In this document: positions 44,847 through 54,968 of the stretch, piece by piece | Layout of the letters: the number at the start of each line of letters is the position of its first letter | How positions within the stretch are numbered: the first letter of the stretch is position 1 | Source: Lachnospiraceae bacterium | GTDB lineage: Bacteria > Bacillota > Clostridia > Lachnospirales > Lachnospiraceae | Length of the DNA: 64,000 bases | Assembly (NCBI GenBank): GCA_017634455.1 | Contig: JAGBNK010000025.1 | Span: 1-64,000, forward strand | Direction of reading: 5' to 3' | Notes under the pieces: model-generated | The model's database searches: none | Told to the model about the DNA's origin: nothing | What the model saw: the letters and a program-made list of their open reading frames with translations, nothing else | Position numbers and translations under genes: made by a program

Positions 44847-45767
44847 ATGACATATGACACATTTAAGCAAGAGGTTCTTGCTGAATTACAAGATCTAATG
44901 GGATCTGAATTCGATATTTCTACCAAAGAAATATTGAAGAACAACAATCTACGATTGGACGGGCTTATTATGTCCCAATCCGGTCTCAACATTTCCCCAA
45001 CTATTTATCTGAATTACTATTATGATATGTATCAACAGAATACCTATGACTTCCATGAGATTGTCCAGCAGATTGTCAATTGCTATGAGCAAAACAAGAT
45101 GGATGAGAATTTCGATATTGAATCTTTCACAGATTATAACCAGGTGAAAGATCATATTGTATACCGTCTCATTAATCTCAATCAGAATCAGGAGCTGTTG
45201 GAGGGAATTCCTTTTGTACCTTATCTGGATTTGGCTATCATTTTCTACTATTCTATTCCGGAAAATAATTTGACAAATGATTACTTCCAGGGTGCTACCG
45301 CTTCCATTCAGATCAATAATGAGCATCTGGAAATGTGGAATGTGACTGTAAAGGACATCTACGCCCAGGCCAAGCGCAACACCCACAAGATGTTTCCAGC
45401 TGTTATAAAGCCCATTGCAGAAGTCCTGAAAAATTTTCTATCAAATGGTGATTGGGATTTGGACTATGATTCTCTGTTGCCTCTGAAGCTCTATGTACTT
45501 AGCAACAGTATCAAATGTCATGGTGCCACTGCCTTGTTATACCAGAATCAACTTCAGAAATGTGCTGATGAATTAGATCAGGATCTGATTATTATACCAA
45601 GCAGTATCCATGAGATAATATACCTGCCTGCCTCCGCCGTGGATGATATGGAATATGTCACTCAGATGATTCAAAATGTGAATGAGACGGAAGTCAGTGT
45701 GGATGAAATTCTATCAGACCATCCTTATTTCTATTCAAGAGAGACTCGTAAGCTAAGCTGTGCTTAA
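44847..45767 (+). CDS. DUF5688 family protein, co-transcribed with tRNA-Thr
   Basis: 306-aa soluble acidic protein that I recognise as DUF5688, a family common in Lachnospiraceae and without known function. It opens MTYDTFKQEVLAELQDLMG and has the NISPTIYLNYYYDMYQ segment near 46-61, a feature of the family. No catalytic motif is evident. GGAGG lies 7 nt before ATG. No promoter is visible between the tRNA and this gene, so it is likely read from the tRNA promoter after tRNA processing. Confidence 0.78.
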   Translation: MTYDTFKQEVLAELQDLMGSEFDISTKEILKNNNLRLDGLIMSQSGLNISPTIYLNYYYDMYQQNTYDFHEIVQQIVNCYEQNKMDENFDIESFTDYNQVKDHIVYRLINLNQNQELLEGIPFVPYLDLAIIFYYSIPENNLTNDYFQGATASIQINNEHLEMWNVTVKDIYAQAKRNTHKMFPAVIKPIAEVLKNFLSNGDWDLDYDSLLPLKLYVLSNSIKCHGATALLYQNQLQKCADELDQDLIIIPSSIHEIIYLPASAVDDMEYVTQMIQNVNETEVSVDEILSDHPYFYSRETRKLSCA

Positions 45768-45770
45768 ACA

Positions 45771-45812
45771 AAAAAGCTGATACCTCAAATCAATTGGGGT
45801 ATCAGCTTATAT
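45771..45812. terminator. Bidirectional terminator between the DUF5688 gene and recN
   Basis: An 11-bp stem AAGCTGATACC / GGTATCAGCTT. The minus strand continues TTTTTTG (for recN) and the plus strand ATATTATTTT. Confidence 0.88.
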
Positions 45813-45816
45813 TATT

Positions 45817-47484
45817 TTACATAGTCATAGCCAAATCCTTCATTTCTTTGGCATTATCAAGTACTGTCTGAGTTATCTCTGCTCCTCCAAGCATTCTGGC
45901 CAATTCCTTCACGCTATCGTGATAATCAAGTGCCTGTATAGAAGAAATAGTTGAACCATCCAATACTGATTTCTCAATGAGATAATGTTGATCTGCCATT
46001 GCAGCAATCTGTGGCAAATGAGTGATACATATAACCTGATGACCTTTGGATACCATTTTCAGTTTCTCAGAGACAGCCTGAGCTGTTCTTCCACTGATAC
46101 CGGCATCAATCTCATCAAATATCAGAGTATCAATATTATCATTTTCCGCCATAACAGTTCTGATTCCAAGCATAACTCTGGACATCTCACCACCTGAAGC
46201 TATATCCTTTAATGGCTTTAATGCTTCTCCTGGATTGGTGGAAATCATGAATTCCACATCATCAATTCCATCCACGGTATAATCCCTTAATCTCTCAAAC
46301 TTCGTATCAAACTGTACATCTAAGAAGTTTAAATCCTGCAATGCCTGTTGCAATAATTTCGAGAACTTCTTGGCATTTTCCTTACGGATTATACTAAGCT
46401 GCATAGATAATTCTTCCAGTCTGTCCTGAGCCATCTGACATTCTTTTTTCAGATTATTATAATAATCTTCAAAGCTTCGAAGCTTATCCACTCTGGCAAC
46501 CTTCTCATCCAAAGTCTCTAAAATCAGTTCTATAGTACTTCCGTATTTGTCCTTCAGACGATTGATTGAATTAAGTCTGCTCTCAATATCCGCGAAAACC
46601 TCCCCGTCAAATTCTGCGTCCGACATATAATCTGCCAATTCACGATTGAAATCTCCCAGTAGATTCTCCACCTCAGATAACATGCCAGCCAGGGATTCAA
46701 TATCTGAATCATAATTGGCTGCCATCATTAGTTCTCTCACAGCTCTTCCAATCATATCAGAAGCACCACCTGTGTCAGCAGTATTATTTCTAGCTATTCC
46801 CAGAGCTTCCATAATTCGCTTGCTGTTGCTCATCTTCTTATACTTAGCTTCCAGTTCTTCATCCTCTCCGACCTTGAGACTTGCACCCGATATCTCCGCT
46901 ATCTCATGTTCAAGAAATGATATCTCCCTCAGTCTTGAGGACTCATCCATGTTGGCTGAGTCAAGCTCCTGTTTCTTCTCCACATACTCCTTGTATGCAG
47001 ATTTCAATTCACTCTTCAGTTGTCCTATTTCCGCTTTGGCATAGTCATCTATTAATTCCAAATGTTTCTTCTTATGAATTAATGACTGATGCTCCTGCTG
47101 ACCATAGATATCAATAAATATTGAACCCACCTGCTTCAACTTATTGGCAGGTACTGTCTCACCATTTATCTTGGCCACACTTCTTGTCTCAGATATTCGT
47201 CTACTTAGAATCACCTGATCATCATAGACTGAAACATCTGCCTCCATTAATTCCTGTCGCTGTCTGTCACTTGTCACGCGAAATACAGCTTCAACCAAAG
47301 CTTCCTGCTCATTGTCCCTGAGCATTTCCTTCGGGGCTTTTCCTCCCAGTGCTAACCCCAGAGCACCTAAAATGATGGACTTTCCCGCTCCGGTTTCACC
47401 GGATAAGATGTGCAGTCCATCGAGAAAGGTAATGTCCTCCTCCTCAATGAGGGCGAGATTTTTGACGTGTAAATTCTCCAGCAT
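45817..47484 (-). CDS. recN: DNA repair protein RecN
   Basis: 555-aa SMC-like ATPase for double-strand break repair. Walker A is SGETGAGKSIILGALGLALG near 30, a long coiled coil spans about 150-370, the signature motif is DIASGGEMSRVMLGIRTV, and Walker B is DTLIFDEIDAGISG. End of the nusB-to-recN block, following argR by 20 bp. Confidence 0.96.
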   Translation of the reverse strand: MLENLHVKNLALIEEEDITFLDGLHILSGETGAGKSIILGALGLALGGKAPKEMLRDNEQEALVEAVFRVTSDRQRQELMEADVSVYDDQVILSRRISETRSVAKINGETVPANKLKQVGSIFIDIYGQQEHQSLIHKKKHLELIDDYAKAEIGQLKSELKSAYKEYVEKKQELDSANMDESSRLREISFLEHEIAEISGASLKVGEDEELEAKYKKMSNSKRIMEALGIARNNTADTGGASDMIGRAVRELMMAANYDSDIESLAGMLSEVENLLGDFNRELADYMSDAEFDGEVFADIESRLNSINRLKDKYGSTIELILETLDEKVARVDKLRSFEDYYNNLKKECQMAQDRLEELSMQLSIIRKENAKKFSKLLQQALQDLNFLDVQFDTKFERLRDYTVDGIDDVEFMISTNPGEALKPLKDIASGGEMSRVMLGIRTVMAENDNIDTLIFDEIDAGISGRTAQAVSEKLKMVSKGHQVICITHLPQIAAMADQHYLIEKSVLDGSTISSIQALDYHDSVKELARMLGGAEITQTVLDNAKEMKDLAMTM

Positions 47485-47504
47485 ATTTTTCCTTTCCCTC
47501 TTTA

Positions 47505-47966
47505 TTATACGGATGTTTCATCAACAACCTTTCTTAATCTTTCCATGACTGCTATTGTATCATCTACGCTACGTATAGCGCACATAATCGTATCATCACC
47601 GGCAATACTGCCTACTATCTCAGGCAACTCCATATGATCCAAAGCTGCGGCAACTGCCATAGCCATACCTGAGACAGTTCTAATAACTAAAGTGTTTTGG
47701 GCATTGTCCATGGAGATAAATCCGTCCTTGAATATTCTGGTATATTTCTCCATAAGATCTTCTTCTGTCTTTCTATATGCCACATAACGAAGTTTCCCAT
47801 CACTCATAGCTACCTTGGTCAATTTCATTTCTCTAATATCACGAGAAATAGTAGCCTGAGTTGCAACGAAGCCAGCCTTCTCCAACTCCACTGTCAGTTC
47901 TTCCTGTGTTCCAATTTCCTTCTTTACAATCAGATCTAATATCTTCGCCTGTCTTTCTGATTTCAT
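47505..47966 (-). CDS. argR: Arginine repressor
   Basis: 153-aa transcription factor with an N-terminal winged helix (KSERQAKILDLIVKKEIGTQEEL, ATQATISRDIREMKL) and a C-terminal hexamerisation/arginine-binding domain (GDDTIMCAIRS). Its usual targets include arginine genes such as argH in this window. Located between nadK and recN, the conserved Firmicute order. Confidence 0.96.
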   Translation of the reverse strand: MKSERQAKILDLIVKKEIGTQEELTVELEKAGFVATQATISRDIREMKLTKVAMSDGKLRYVAYRKTEEDLMEKYTRIFKDGFISMDNAQNTLVIRTVSGMAMAVAAALDHMELPEIVGSIAGDDTIMCAIRSVDDTIAVMERLRKVVDETSV

Positions 47967-47982
47967 ACCCTTATCCTTTATT

Positions 47983-48834
47983 CTAATTTGCCTGTAACTT
48001 GGTTCTTATACGCTCTAGGAAGCTGGCATTGGTCAACCGAATCATCTTGGTCTTCTCCTTTGCTCTATGAACCAATAACTTCTCTCCCTCAGCCAATGTT
48101 CTACGATGATTACCATCGAAGCTTATTTCAGCAAACTCCTTCTCTCCTGGTCTTCTGGACTTCACTTCCACAACCAGCTCATCTCCTGGATCCAACACAA
48201 TACTTCTTGCATTTAAAGTATGTGGATTAATAGGAGTCAGCAATATAACGCTAGTATTAGGATTTACAATAGGACCATTTGCCGACAAGTTGTAAGCTGT
48301 TGATCCTGTCGGTGTGGAAAATATTATTCCATCACAGTTGTAATCATACAGATATGCGCCGTTTACATATACCTTCACATGCATAACCTGAAGACCGTGA
48401 CAGCTGGCAAGTACAATATCATTTAATGCTTCAATGCCATGCTGTTTATGACCATTGGCATCAATAATATGACCAGACAGCATCATTCTATCTTCCACTT
48501 CATACTCATCTGCCATAAGTCTGTCCACAGCATCATATACATTTTCCGAATTCAAATCACATAGATAACCCAGGTGACCACAGTTGATTCCAATAAGAGG
48601 GATCCTCTGTCCAAAGGTGTTCTGGGCAGCTCGAATCAATGTACCATCTCCGCCTATGGTGAGGATGCATTCTGTTCCTTCTGGAACCTGCAGGCGCTCT
48701 CCCTCTGAATCATCGTTTGGATTCACTCCATGACCGCAGACTCCGCCCTTTTCTTCTATATATTTCACAATATTCTGTGTGATTTTTGCATTTTCAGCTT
48801 CGGCATCTCTTGCCACAATGAAAAATTTCTTCAT
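47983..48834 (-). CDS. nadK: NAD kinase
   Basis: 283-aa ATP/polyphosphate NAD kinase. GGDGTLIRAAQ near 59 is the phosphate loop, LNDIVLASCHG near 142 and DGIIFSTPTGSTAYNLSANGP near 173 are diagnostic. Its first base overlaps the last base of the tlyA stop. Confidence 0.96.
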   Translation of the reverse strand: MKKFFIVARDAEAENAKITQNIVKYIEEKGGVCGHGVNPNDDSEGERLQVPEGTECILTIGGDGTLIRAAQNTFGQRIPLIGINCGHLGYLCDLNSENVYDAVDRLMADEYEVEDRMMLSGHIIDANGHKQHGIEALNDIVLASCHGLQVMHVKVYVNGAYLYDYNCDGIIFSTPTGSTAYNLSANGPIVNPNTSVILLTPINPHTLNARSIVLDPGDELVVEVKSRRPGEKEFAEISFDGNHRRTLAEGEKLLVHRAKEKTKMIRLTNASFLERIRTKLQAN

Positions 48835-49646
48835 TATTTGTCCAACGATGAATGTGCAGCTGTAACAACCGCATCAACATCTACCTTTTCTGTATCTACG
48901 ATGTTGCCAGTTTCATTTGTCTTCTTAATATGAACCAGATATTCAATATTTCCCTCTGGTCCCTTAATTGGAGAATATTCCAGATTCAATACATCGAACT
49001 TGTTCTCCAAGGCGAAATCAATAACCTTGTTGATGACTTCCTTGTGAACTGCCGGATCTCTCACTACACCCTTCTTGCCAACCTTCTCACGGCCAGCTTC
49101 AAACTGTGGCTTAATGAGACATACCATCTCTCCACCATCATTTAACAGCTCATATGCTGGCTGCAAAATCTTGGTAAGTGAGATAAATGATACATCCACA
49201 GATGCGAAATCCAATTTATCATCTATATCCTCTGGAGTTACATATCTGATATTGGTTTTCTCCATGCATACTACTCTAGGATCCTGACGCAGCTTCCATG
49301 CGAACTGTCCATATCCTACATCAACGGAATATACCTTGGATGCTCCGTTTTGAAGCATGCAATCTGTAAATCCACCAGTAGATGCACCGATATCCATGCA
49401 TATCTTGTCTTCCAAGGTAATATCAAAATGAGACATGGCCTTCTCAAGCTTTAGACCGCCTCGGCTTACATACTTTAATGTATTGCCTCTCACTTCAATA
49501 TCAACTTCTGTATTAAATCCTGTACCCGGCTTGTCCTCACGCTGACCATCAACGAAGACATTTCCCTCCATTATCATGGTCTTGGCCTTCTCTCTCGATG
49601 GAGCCAACCCGCGATTCACCAGAAGTACATCCAGTCTCTCTTTCAT
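48834..49646 (-). CDS. tlyA: TlyA-family rRNA (cytidine-2'-O)-methyltransferase
   Basis: 270-aa protein with an N-terminal S4 RNA-binding domain (RLDVLLVNRGLAPSREKAKT) and an FtsJ-type Rossmann methyltransferase domain (DIGASTGGFTDCMLQNGA for SAM; DFASVDVSFISL; LIKPQFEAG). Relatives methylate 16S/23S rRNA and can act as hemolysins. It is 118 bp downstream of dxs, in the conserved block. Confidence 0.94.
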   Translation of the reverse strand: MKERLDVLLVNRGLAPSREKAKTMIMEGNVFVDGQREDKPGTGFNTEVDIEVRGNTLKYVSRGGLKLEKAMSHFDITLEDKICMDIGASTGGFTDCMLQNGASKVYSVDVGYGQFAWKLRQDPRVVCMEKTNIRYVTPEDIDDKLDFASVDVSFISLTKILQPAYELLNDGGEMVCLIKPQFEAGREKVGKKGVVRDPAVHKEVINKVIDFALENKFDVLNLEYSPIKGPEGNIEYLVHIKKTNETGNIVDTEKVDVDAVVTAAHSSLDK

Positions 49647-49696
49647 CTATTCCAATTCCTTATTTCTATCATAATTCTTTCTGCTCACTCACAAAA

Positions 49697-49735
49697 ATCC
49701 GTATTCCATCTGCTCACTTGCAGAATAAGGCTATA
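49697..49735. repeat. Possible single diverged unit of the 63-bp repeat family
   Basis: In the 118-bp tlyA-dxs gap, ATCCGTATT (49697-49705) is followed 27 nt later by TAAGGCTATAAATAT, resembling the first array unit (CCGTATT, then TACGGCTATTTTTTA). The spacing is 3 nt shorter. Weak on its own. Confidence 0.3.
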
Positions 49736-49764
49736 AATATAAAACCGCTATTAACCAAATCCAT

Positions 49765-51618
49765 CTACATACGGTTAATGATCTCTGTAGCCACAGACTT
49801 GGCATCTATATGAAGCATCTCCTTGAGAATATCCACATTGCCATGCTGCACAAACTCATCTGGAATGGCCACATTCATAACCTCACCCTCGTAGCCATTG
49901 TCATATAAGAATTTATGAATCTGCTGACCCATACCACCTGTAATAACATTTTCCTCCATAGTAACTACAAGCTTGTATTCCTTCATATGCTGCATCAGAT
50001 ATTCTGTGTCAAATGGCTTCGCAAATCTGGCATTTACCACAGTAGGATTAATTCCAGCCTCCTGCAAAATAGGAAGCATATCCACGCTGGTTTGCACCAT
50101 ACTTCCAAGAGCGAAGATTAACACATCCTGCCCTGGAAATAGCTCTTCACATTTACCAAGTTCAATAGGAGCTCTAAGTTCATGAAGCCCATCATATGCT
50201 CGACCTCTTGGATATCTCAATGCAATAGGTCCATTATAATCAATGGCATATTTCAACATATCTGACAGTTCCCACTTATTCTTTGGAGCCATCACAACCA
50301 TATTCGGCATTGATGTCAGATAGGAAATATCAAAGATACCCTGATGAGTCTCTCCATCACTTCCCACGAGTCCAGCTCTATCTACCGCAAATACCACCGG
50401 CAAATTCTGCATACATACATCAATTAATACCTGGTCGTAAGCTCTCTGTAGAAATGTAGAATAAACAGCAAACACTGGTTTCATACCACCAGTTGCCATA
50501 GCTGCTGCAAATGTCACTGCATGTTCCTCTGCAATTCCAACGTCAAAGAATCTATCCCGGAACATATTTCTAAATCTCTTGAGGCCTGTACCCTCTGCCA
50601 TAGCTGCAGTAATAGCCACAAGTTTCTCATCTCTGTCGCCCATCTTGCGCATAACAGTTGAGAAAATATCTGTGTAGGACGCATCACCATGGTTACTAGG
50701 AATACCTGTTTCAATATCAAAAGGTGCTGTGCCATGAAATCTGGATGGATGTCTCTCCGCAGGTTCATAGCCATAACCTTTCTTCGTAATAACATGAACT
50801 ATAACCGGTCCCTGCACCATTGCAGCTTCCTTGAAAATATTTACCATAGCACTAATATTGTGCCCATCCACAGGTCCTAAGTACATGATTCCCATTTCCT
50901 CGAACATCATACCTGGAACAAACATCTGCTTAATGGAGCTCTTGGTTTTCTTGATGCTGGTTACCAGTTTCTCGCCGTATACAGGAATCTTTTCCAGAGA
51001 GTTCTGCACATCTCCCTTGAGGCCTATATAGCCTTCGCTGGTACGCATCTTGGCAAGCTGCTGTGACAATCCACCTACATTTTCTGATATAGACATATTA
51101 TTGTCATTTAATACAATAATGAAATTCTTCTTTAAAGTCAGAGCATTATTGAGTCCCTCGAAAGCCATTCCACCAGTCATGGCTCCATCGCCAATCACTG
51201 AGATTACATGATAGTCTTCATGTTGTAGCTCTCTGGCCCAGGCCATTCCTATTCCAGCTGAAATAGAATTAGAACTATGCCCTGTGTCAAATACATCGCA
51301 GTCGCTCTCTTCCCTCTTTGGGAATCCACTGATTCCACCGTAGGTACGCAATTTATCAAATCCATCCTTGCGGCCTGTGAGAATCTTGTGTGTGTAACAC
51401 TGATGTCCCACATCCCAGATTATCTTGTCCTTTGGCAAATCAAAAGCCAAATGCAATGCAATGGTTAATTCTACAGCTCCAAGGTTTGGCGCCAAATGTC
51501 CACCTGTCACAGACAGTTTTTCAATAAGAAACTCTCTTATCTCATGGGGCAACACCGATATTTCTTCCTTGGTGAGCTTCTTCACATCATTAACCTGATT
51601 TATTTTATCAAGTACCAT
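49765..51618 (-). CDS. dxs: 1-deoxy-D-xylulose-5-phosphate synthase
   Basis: 617-aa thiamin-diphosphate enzyme, first step of the MEP isoprenoid pathway. It has HLAPNLGAVELTIALH, the ThDP/Mg motif GDGAMTGGMAFEGLNN, and the transketolase pyrimidine domain with DVGIAEEHAVTFAAAMA and DRAGLVGSDGETHQG. It follows the prenyl synthase gene by 10 bp, linking precursor supply with chain elongation. Confidence 0.97.
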   Translation of the reverse strand: MVLDKINQVNDVKKLTKEEISVLPHEIREFLIEKLSVTGGHLAPNLGAVELTIALHLAFDLPKDKIIWDVGHQCYTHKILTGRKDGFDKLRTYGGISGFPKREESDCDVFDTGHSSNSISAGIGMAWARELQHEDYHVISVIGDGAMTGGMAFEGLNNALTLKKNFIIVLNDNNMSISENVGGLSQQLAKMRTSEGYIGLKGDVQNSLEKIPVYGEKLVTSIKKTKSSIKQMFVPGMMFEEMGIMYLGPVDGHNISAMVNIFKEAAMVQGPVIVHVITKKGYGYEPAERHPSRFHGTAPFDIETGIPSNHGDASYTDIFSTVMRKMGDRDEKLVAITAAMAEGTGLKRFRNMFRDRFFDVGIAEEHAVTFAAAMATGGMKPVFAVYSTFLQRAYDQVLIDVCMQNLPVVFAVDRAGLVGSDGETHQGIFDISYLTSMPNMVVMAPKNKWELSDMLKYAIDYNGPIALRYPRGRAYDGLHELRAPIELGKCEELFPGQDVLIFALGSMVQTSVDMLPILQEAGINPTVVNARFAKPFDTEYLMQHMKEYKLVVTMEENVITGGMGQQIHKFLYDNGYEGEVMNVAIPDEFVQHGNVDILKEMLHIDAKSVATEIINRM

Positions 51619-51628
51619 TGTACTACCT

Positions 51629-52522
51629 CTATTTATCTCTCATCACTAACCACATGATAAGTTTTTCTAGGAAAATATTCTCATAAGGGAAATCAATCAA
51701 AATCTTGATAGCTTCCTCTGTCAATTTCTCCACATCATCCTTGGCTTTATCCAAACCTTCAAATACTATATAAGTAGCCTTCTGATTCTTGGCATCACTT
51801 CCCACTGTCTTGCCAAGCTTCTCCTCGTCTCCTACTACATCCAGAATATCATCCTGAATCTGGAAGGCTAATCCGATCTTCTTGGCCATCTGCTCAATCT
51901 GATTCACCTCATCCTGGTTCGCTCCACCAAGATAAGCTCCTATCATCATAGCGGCTTCAATAAGTGCACCAGTCTTTAACTCATATATGAAATCCAATCT
52001 GTTCTTGGAGATACCATATTGTTTGTCAGCTTCTATATCTACAACCTGGCCACCAATCATACCGTAGATTCCAGCCTTCTTGGCCAATACCTGAAGTGAC
52101 TTATACACAGCCTTGTTGTCAGGTTCTATATCAAGAGCTTGTAAAGCTGTCTCAAATGCATAATTAAGAAGTCCATCTCCAGCCAGAATACCAATTGCCT
52201 CGCCATACTTAGCATGAGTAGTTGGCTTGCCTCGTCTGAGCATATCATTGTCCATTGCCGGCAAATCATCATGCACCAATGAATATGTATGAATCATTTC
52301 AATGGCAGCCATAAATGGCTCAATAGCTTTGGAACTTCCTCCAAATAATTTATAAGTCTCCAACATGAGAATCGGACGAATTCTCTTTCCTCCAGCCAGG
52401 ACACTATAATTCATAGCCTCCATAACCGTCTTCTGATAACCATGCTGATCACTTGGTAAATAAGAATAGATAACTCTATCTACCTCTGCTGCTCTATACG
52501 ATAACTCCTTATTAATTTCCAT
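51629..52522 (-). CDS. ispA: Polyprenyl (farnesyl/geranyl) diphosphate synthase
   Basis: 297-aa trans-prenyl transferase. The first aspartate-rich motif is HDDLPAMDNDMLRRGKPT near 85 and the second is AFQIQDDILDVVGD near 220; GGKRIRPIL lies near 43. The residues before the first motif suggest a short-chain (C15) product. It follows xseB by 4 bp. Confidence 0.95.
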   Translation of the reverse strand: MEINKELSYRAAEVDRVIYSYLPSDQHGYQKTVMEAMNYSVLAGGKRIRPILMLETYKLFGGSSKAIEPFMAAIEMIHTYSLVHDDLPAMDNDMLRRGKPTTHAKYGEAIGILAGDGLLNYAFETALQALDIEPDNKAVYKSLQVLAKKAGIYGMIGGQVVDIEADKQYGISKNRLDFIYELKTGALIEAAMMIGAYLGGANQDEVNQIEQMAKKIGLAFQIQDDILDVVGDEEKLGKTVGSDAKNQKATYIVFEGLDKAKDDVEKLTEEAIKILIDFPYENIFLEKLIMWLVMRDK

Positions 52523-52526
52523 GACA

Positions 52527-52760
52527 TTATACCTCCTGAAAATCTACTAAATCTCCCTGCTCGTTCAAAACCTTGACTTTCTTCTCCACTGCATCCATCA
52601 GAGAATTACAAGCAGCAATATGTTCCATACCAGCCTTGTAATATGCAAATGAATCTTCAATGGATATATTTCTATCCTCAAGCTTTGCAATGAGAGCTTC
52701 TATCTCATTCAAATGTTGTTCCATGCTGAGATTATCTGTCTTAACATTTTCCTCTGACAT
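52527..52760 (-). CDS. xseB: Exodeoxyribonuclease VII small subunit
   Basis: 77-aa helical protein with the family core (LNEIEALIAKLEDRNISIEDSFAYYKAGMEH). It partners XseA to degrade single-stranded DNA. It overlaps the xseA stop by 1 bp. Confidence 0.94.
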   Translation of the reverse strand: MSEENVKTDNLSMEQHLNEIEALIAKLEDRNISIEDSFAYYKAGMEHIAACNSLMDAVEKKVKVLNEQGDLVDFQEV

Positions 52761-53971
52761 TATCTATCTTCCTTTCTGACACCGGTGACAGTAGCATCAA
52801 TTCTGCCATCCTCCACATATATCTCCACAGACTCTCCTGTCTCCACTGCATTTACTGAATTAACCCTCTGACCTGAAGTTGTCAAAGTGACGCTGTAGCC
52901 TTGAGACAATTTCTTCATAGGTGACAGGCCATCCAGTCTGCCTGCAACAAGAGCCAGACGATTTCTCTTCTCAGTTAATATTCTGTCAAATAATGTTCTC
53001 AACTCATTTTCCATATTAACCAGACGCTGGCGCTCCTCATTCAATCTGCTCTGAGGGCTTAAATATGTCAGATTCTTGCATAAGCTGGCAATCTCCTGGC
53101 GCTTCATCTCCATCTGAGAATTCATGCCATAGGATAACTGTTCTGACATATTTTCAATTCTATCCAACAATGCATTGTAGTCATATACAGCCAACTCAGC
53201 CGCCGCTGACGGAGTCGGTGCACTTCTATCAGCCACAAAATCGCTGATGGTTACATCACTGCCATGACCTACTGCAGAGATAACCGGAGTCTCGCACTCG
53301 AAAATAGTTCTAGCTACTATCTCCTCGTTAAAAGCCCACAAATCCTCAATGGAACCGCCGCCTCGACCAACTATAAGCACATCCAGTCCCATATCATCCA
53401 ATCTGTTAATACCCATACAGATACTCTCCGCTGCGCCTTCACCTTGAACCTGCACCGGACAGAGAATCAATTGCACATAAGGATTTCTTCTATGAGTAAC
53501 CTGCATAATATCGTGAATAACAGCACCTGTAGAAGCAGTGACTATGCCCACAGTCTTGGCATATTTAGGAATAGGCTTCTTGTACATGTCATCAAACATT
53601 CCCAGCTCTTCAAGCTCCGCCTTGAGCTTCAGGAATTTCTGATACAAATCACCCTCACCCTGCTTCTCTATGGTCTTGGCATAAATCTGATATACGCCTC
53701 CACGCTCATAGACTTCCACAGAACCTGTAACTACTACCTGGTCACCGTCTCTCATATTAAACTGCAACCCTCTCGGCACCTGACTTTTCCACATTACTGC
53801 AGATATAGCACTGTCCTTATCCTTTAATGTGAAATATATATGTCCCGAGCCATGATATTTACAGTTGGACACTTCTCCCTTTATGGAAATATTTCCCAGC
53901 ATAAAATCCTGGGAAAACATGTTTTTGATATATGAATTTATCTGTCCTACTGAATATATATTCTTATTCAT
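52760..53971 (-). CDS. xseA: Exodeoxyribonuclease VII large subunit
   Basis: About 403 aa. An N-terminal OB fold ([34 protein letters not shown]) precedes the catalytic domain ([63 protein letters not shown]) and a C-terminal coiled coil. The ATG at 53971 overlaps nusB by 8 bp; an ATG at 53992 would add seven residues. Neither has a strong ribosome-binding site, suggesting translational coupling. Confidence 0.95.
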   Translation of the reverse strand: MNKNIYSVGQINSYIKNMFSQDFMLGNISIKGEVSNCKYHGSGHIYFTLKDKDSAISAVMWKSQVPRGLQFNMRDGDQVVVTGSVEVYERGGVYQIYAKTIEKQGEGDLYQKFLKLKAELEELGMFDDMYKKPIPKYAKTVGIVTASTGAVIHDIMQVTHRRNPYVQLILCPVQVQGEGAAESICMGINRLDDMGLDVLIVGRGGGSIEDLWAFNEEIVARTIFECETPVISAVGHGSDVTISDFVADRSAPTPSAAAELAVYDYNALLDRIENMSEQLSYGMNSQMEMKRQEIASLCKNLTYLSPQSRLNEERQRLVNMENELRTLFDRILTEKRNRLALVAGRLDGLSPMKKLSQGYSVTLTTSGQRVNSVNAVETGESVEIYVEDGRIDATVTGVRKEDR

Positions 53972-54356
53972 TGAATTTTGCCAAAACACCATTTACGAAG
54001 CTTGATGATGAATCAGTTCCGTATTTCTTAGCTAATTCAACTGCTTCGTTTATTGCTACACCCTTTGGTATATCATCGTAACGCATCTCATACAAAGCCA
54101 AACGGATAAGTGATAAATCCACCTTGCTCATACGAGTTGTCTTCCAATTGTCTGTTCTCTCATTAATATCCACATCAAGCTCTTCGATCTTGTCAAATAT
54201 CTTGAGACATTTCTCAAGAATCTCCTCAGCATCAGGGCCTTCAATCTCATTTTCCTCAATATAAATTTTAGCCTGCTCCTCCAAATCAGCCGCTGTGTGA
54301 AACTCCTTCTGGAATACTATTTTAAATACTTGTTCTCTAACTTCTCTTCTGGTCAT
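53964..54356 (-). CDS. nusB: Transcription antitermination factor NusB
   Basis: 130-aa all-helical RNA-binding antitermination protein. Its hallmarks are [18 protein letters not shown] at the start, [32 protein letters not shown], and SSFVNGVLA at the end. The start at 54356 has AAAGG 8 nt upstream; an ATG at 54371 does not. First gene of the nusB-to-recN block. Confidence 0.95.
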   Translation of the reverse strand: MTRREVREQVFKIVFQKEFHTAADLEEQAKIYIEENEIEGPDAEEILEKCLKIFDKIEELDVDINERTDNWKTTRMSKVDLSLIRLALYEMRYDDIPKGVAINEAVELAKKYGTDSSSSFVNGVLAKFNE

Positions 54357-54526
54357 AAGATTACCTTTCATATATATTAATTAGTTTTATACTCTTTTGC
54401 TCCCAATCTGCCTTTTGTAAAATATACAAAAAGGAGATGTCAATGACACCCCCTATTATACTCTAATTCATTTTAAAATAAAACAAATATACAGCTTAGA
54501 TATGATAAATATTCATTTTTTGAATA

Positions 54527-54901
54527 TTATTCATTTGCAACATCAACTGATGCAATCTTAACATCTACACTTACAACCTCAAGTCCAGTCATGTTCTCAA
54601 CAGAGCCCTTAACTTTCTCCTGAATCTGCTGGCAAATGATTGGAATCTCATATCCATAAGCAATATTTACAGCAACTCTAACGACAATCTTGTCTGACTC
54701 ATTTGTCACAACCTTGATTCCCTTAGCAAGCTTTGAGCCACCAGCTTTGCTAATTAATTCATTTGTCAAATTACCTACGAGAGAAACCACTCCATCAACT
54801 TCTGTAGCAGCAAGTCCTGCAATAATTGCAATTACTTCTTCTCCTATATTTACAATACCGTTTTCTTCTTCTTTAATAACGAAATCCTTCTTATCAGCCA
54901 T
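54527..54901 (-). CDS. Asp23/Gls24 family envelope stress response protein
   Basis: 124-aa DUF322 protein: GIVNIGEEVIAIIAGLAATEVDGVVSLVG at the N-terminus and VAVNIAYGYEIPIICQQIQEKVKGSVENMTGLEVVSVDV. Members are small cytosolic or membrane-associated proteins linked to envelope stress and are commonly encoded just before nusB in clostridia. AGGAGG lies 8 nt before ATG. The 155-bp gap to nusB shows only an 8-bp hairpin (AATATTCA/TGAATATT) at the stop. Confidence 0.92.
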   Translation of the reverse strand: MADKKDFVIKEEENGIVNIGEEVIAIIAGLAATEVDGVVSLVGNLTNELISKAGGSKLAKGIKVVTNESDKIVVRVAVNIAYGYEIPIICQQIQEKVKGSVENMTGLEVVSVDVKIASVDVANE

Positions 54902-54968
54902 TTCACATGCCTCCTAAAAATATTCTATCTGCATTATAACAAAATGCTTGTGCTTATAAAAGATTTTT

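Noticed and set aside
44737-45767. Integrated mobile element at tRNA-Thr
   Set aside because: No integrase, no repeated tRNA 3' end and no compositional change; the DUF5688 gene alone does not support an island.
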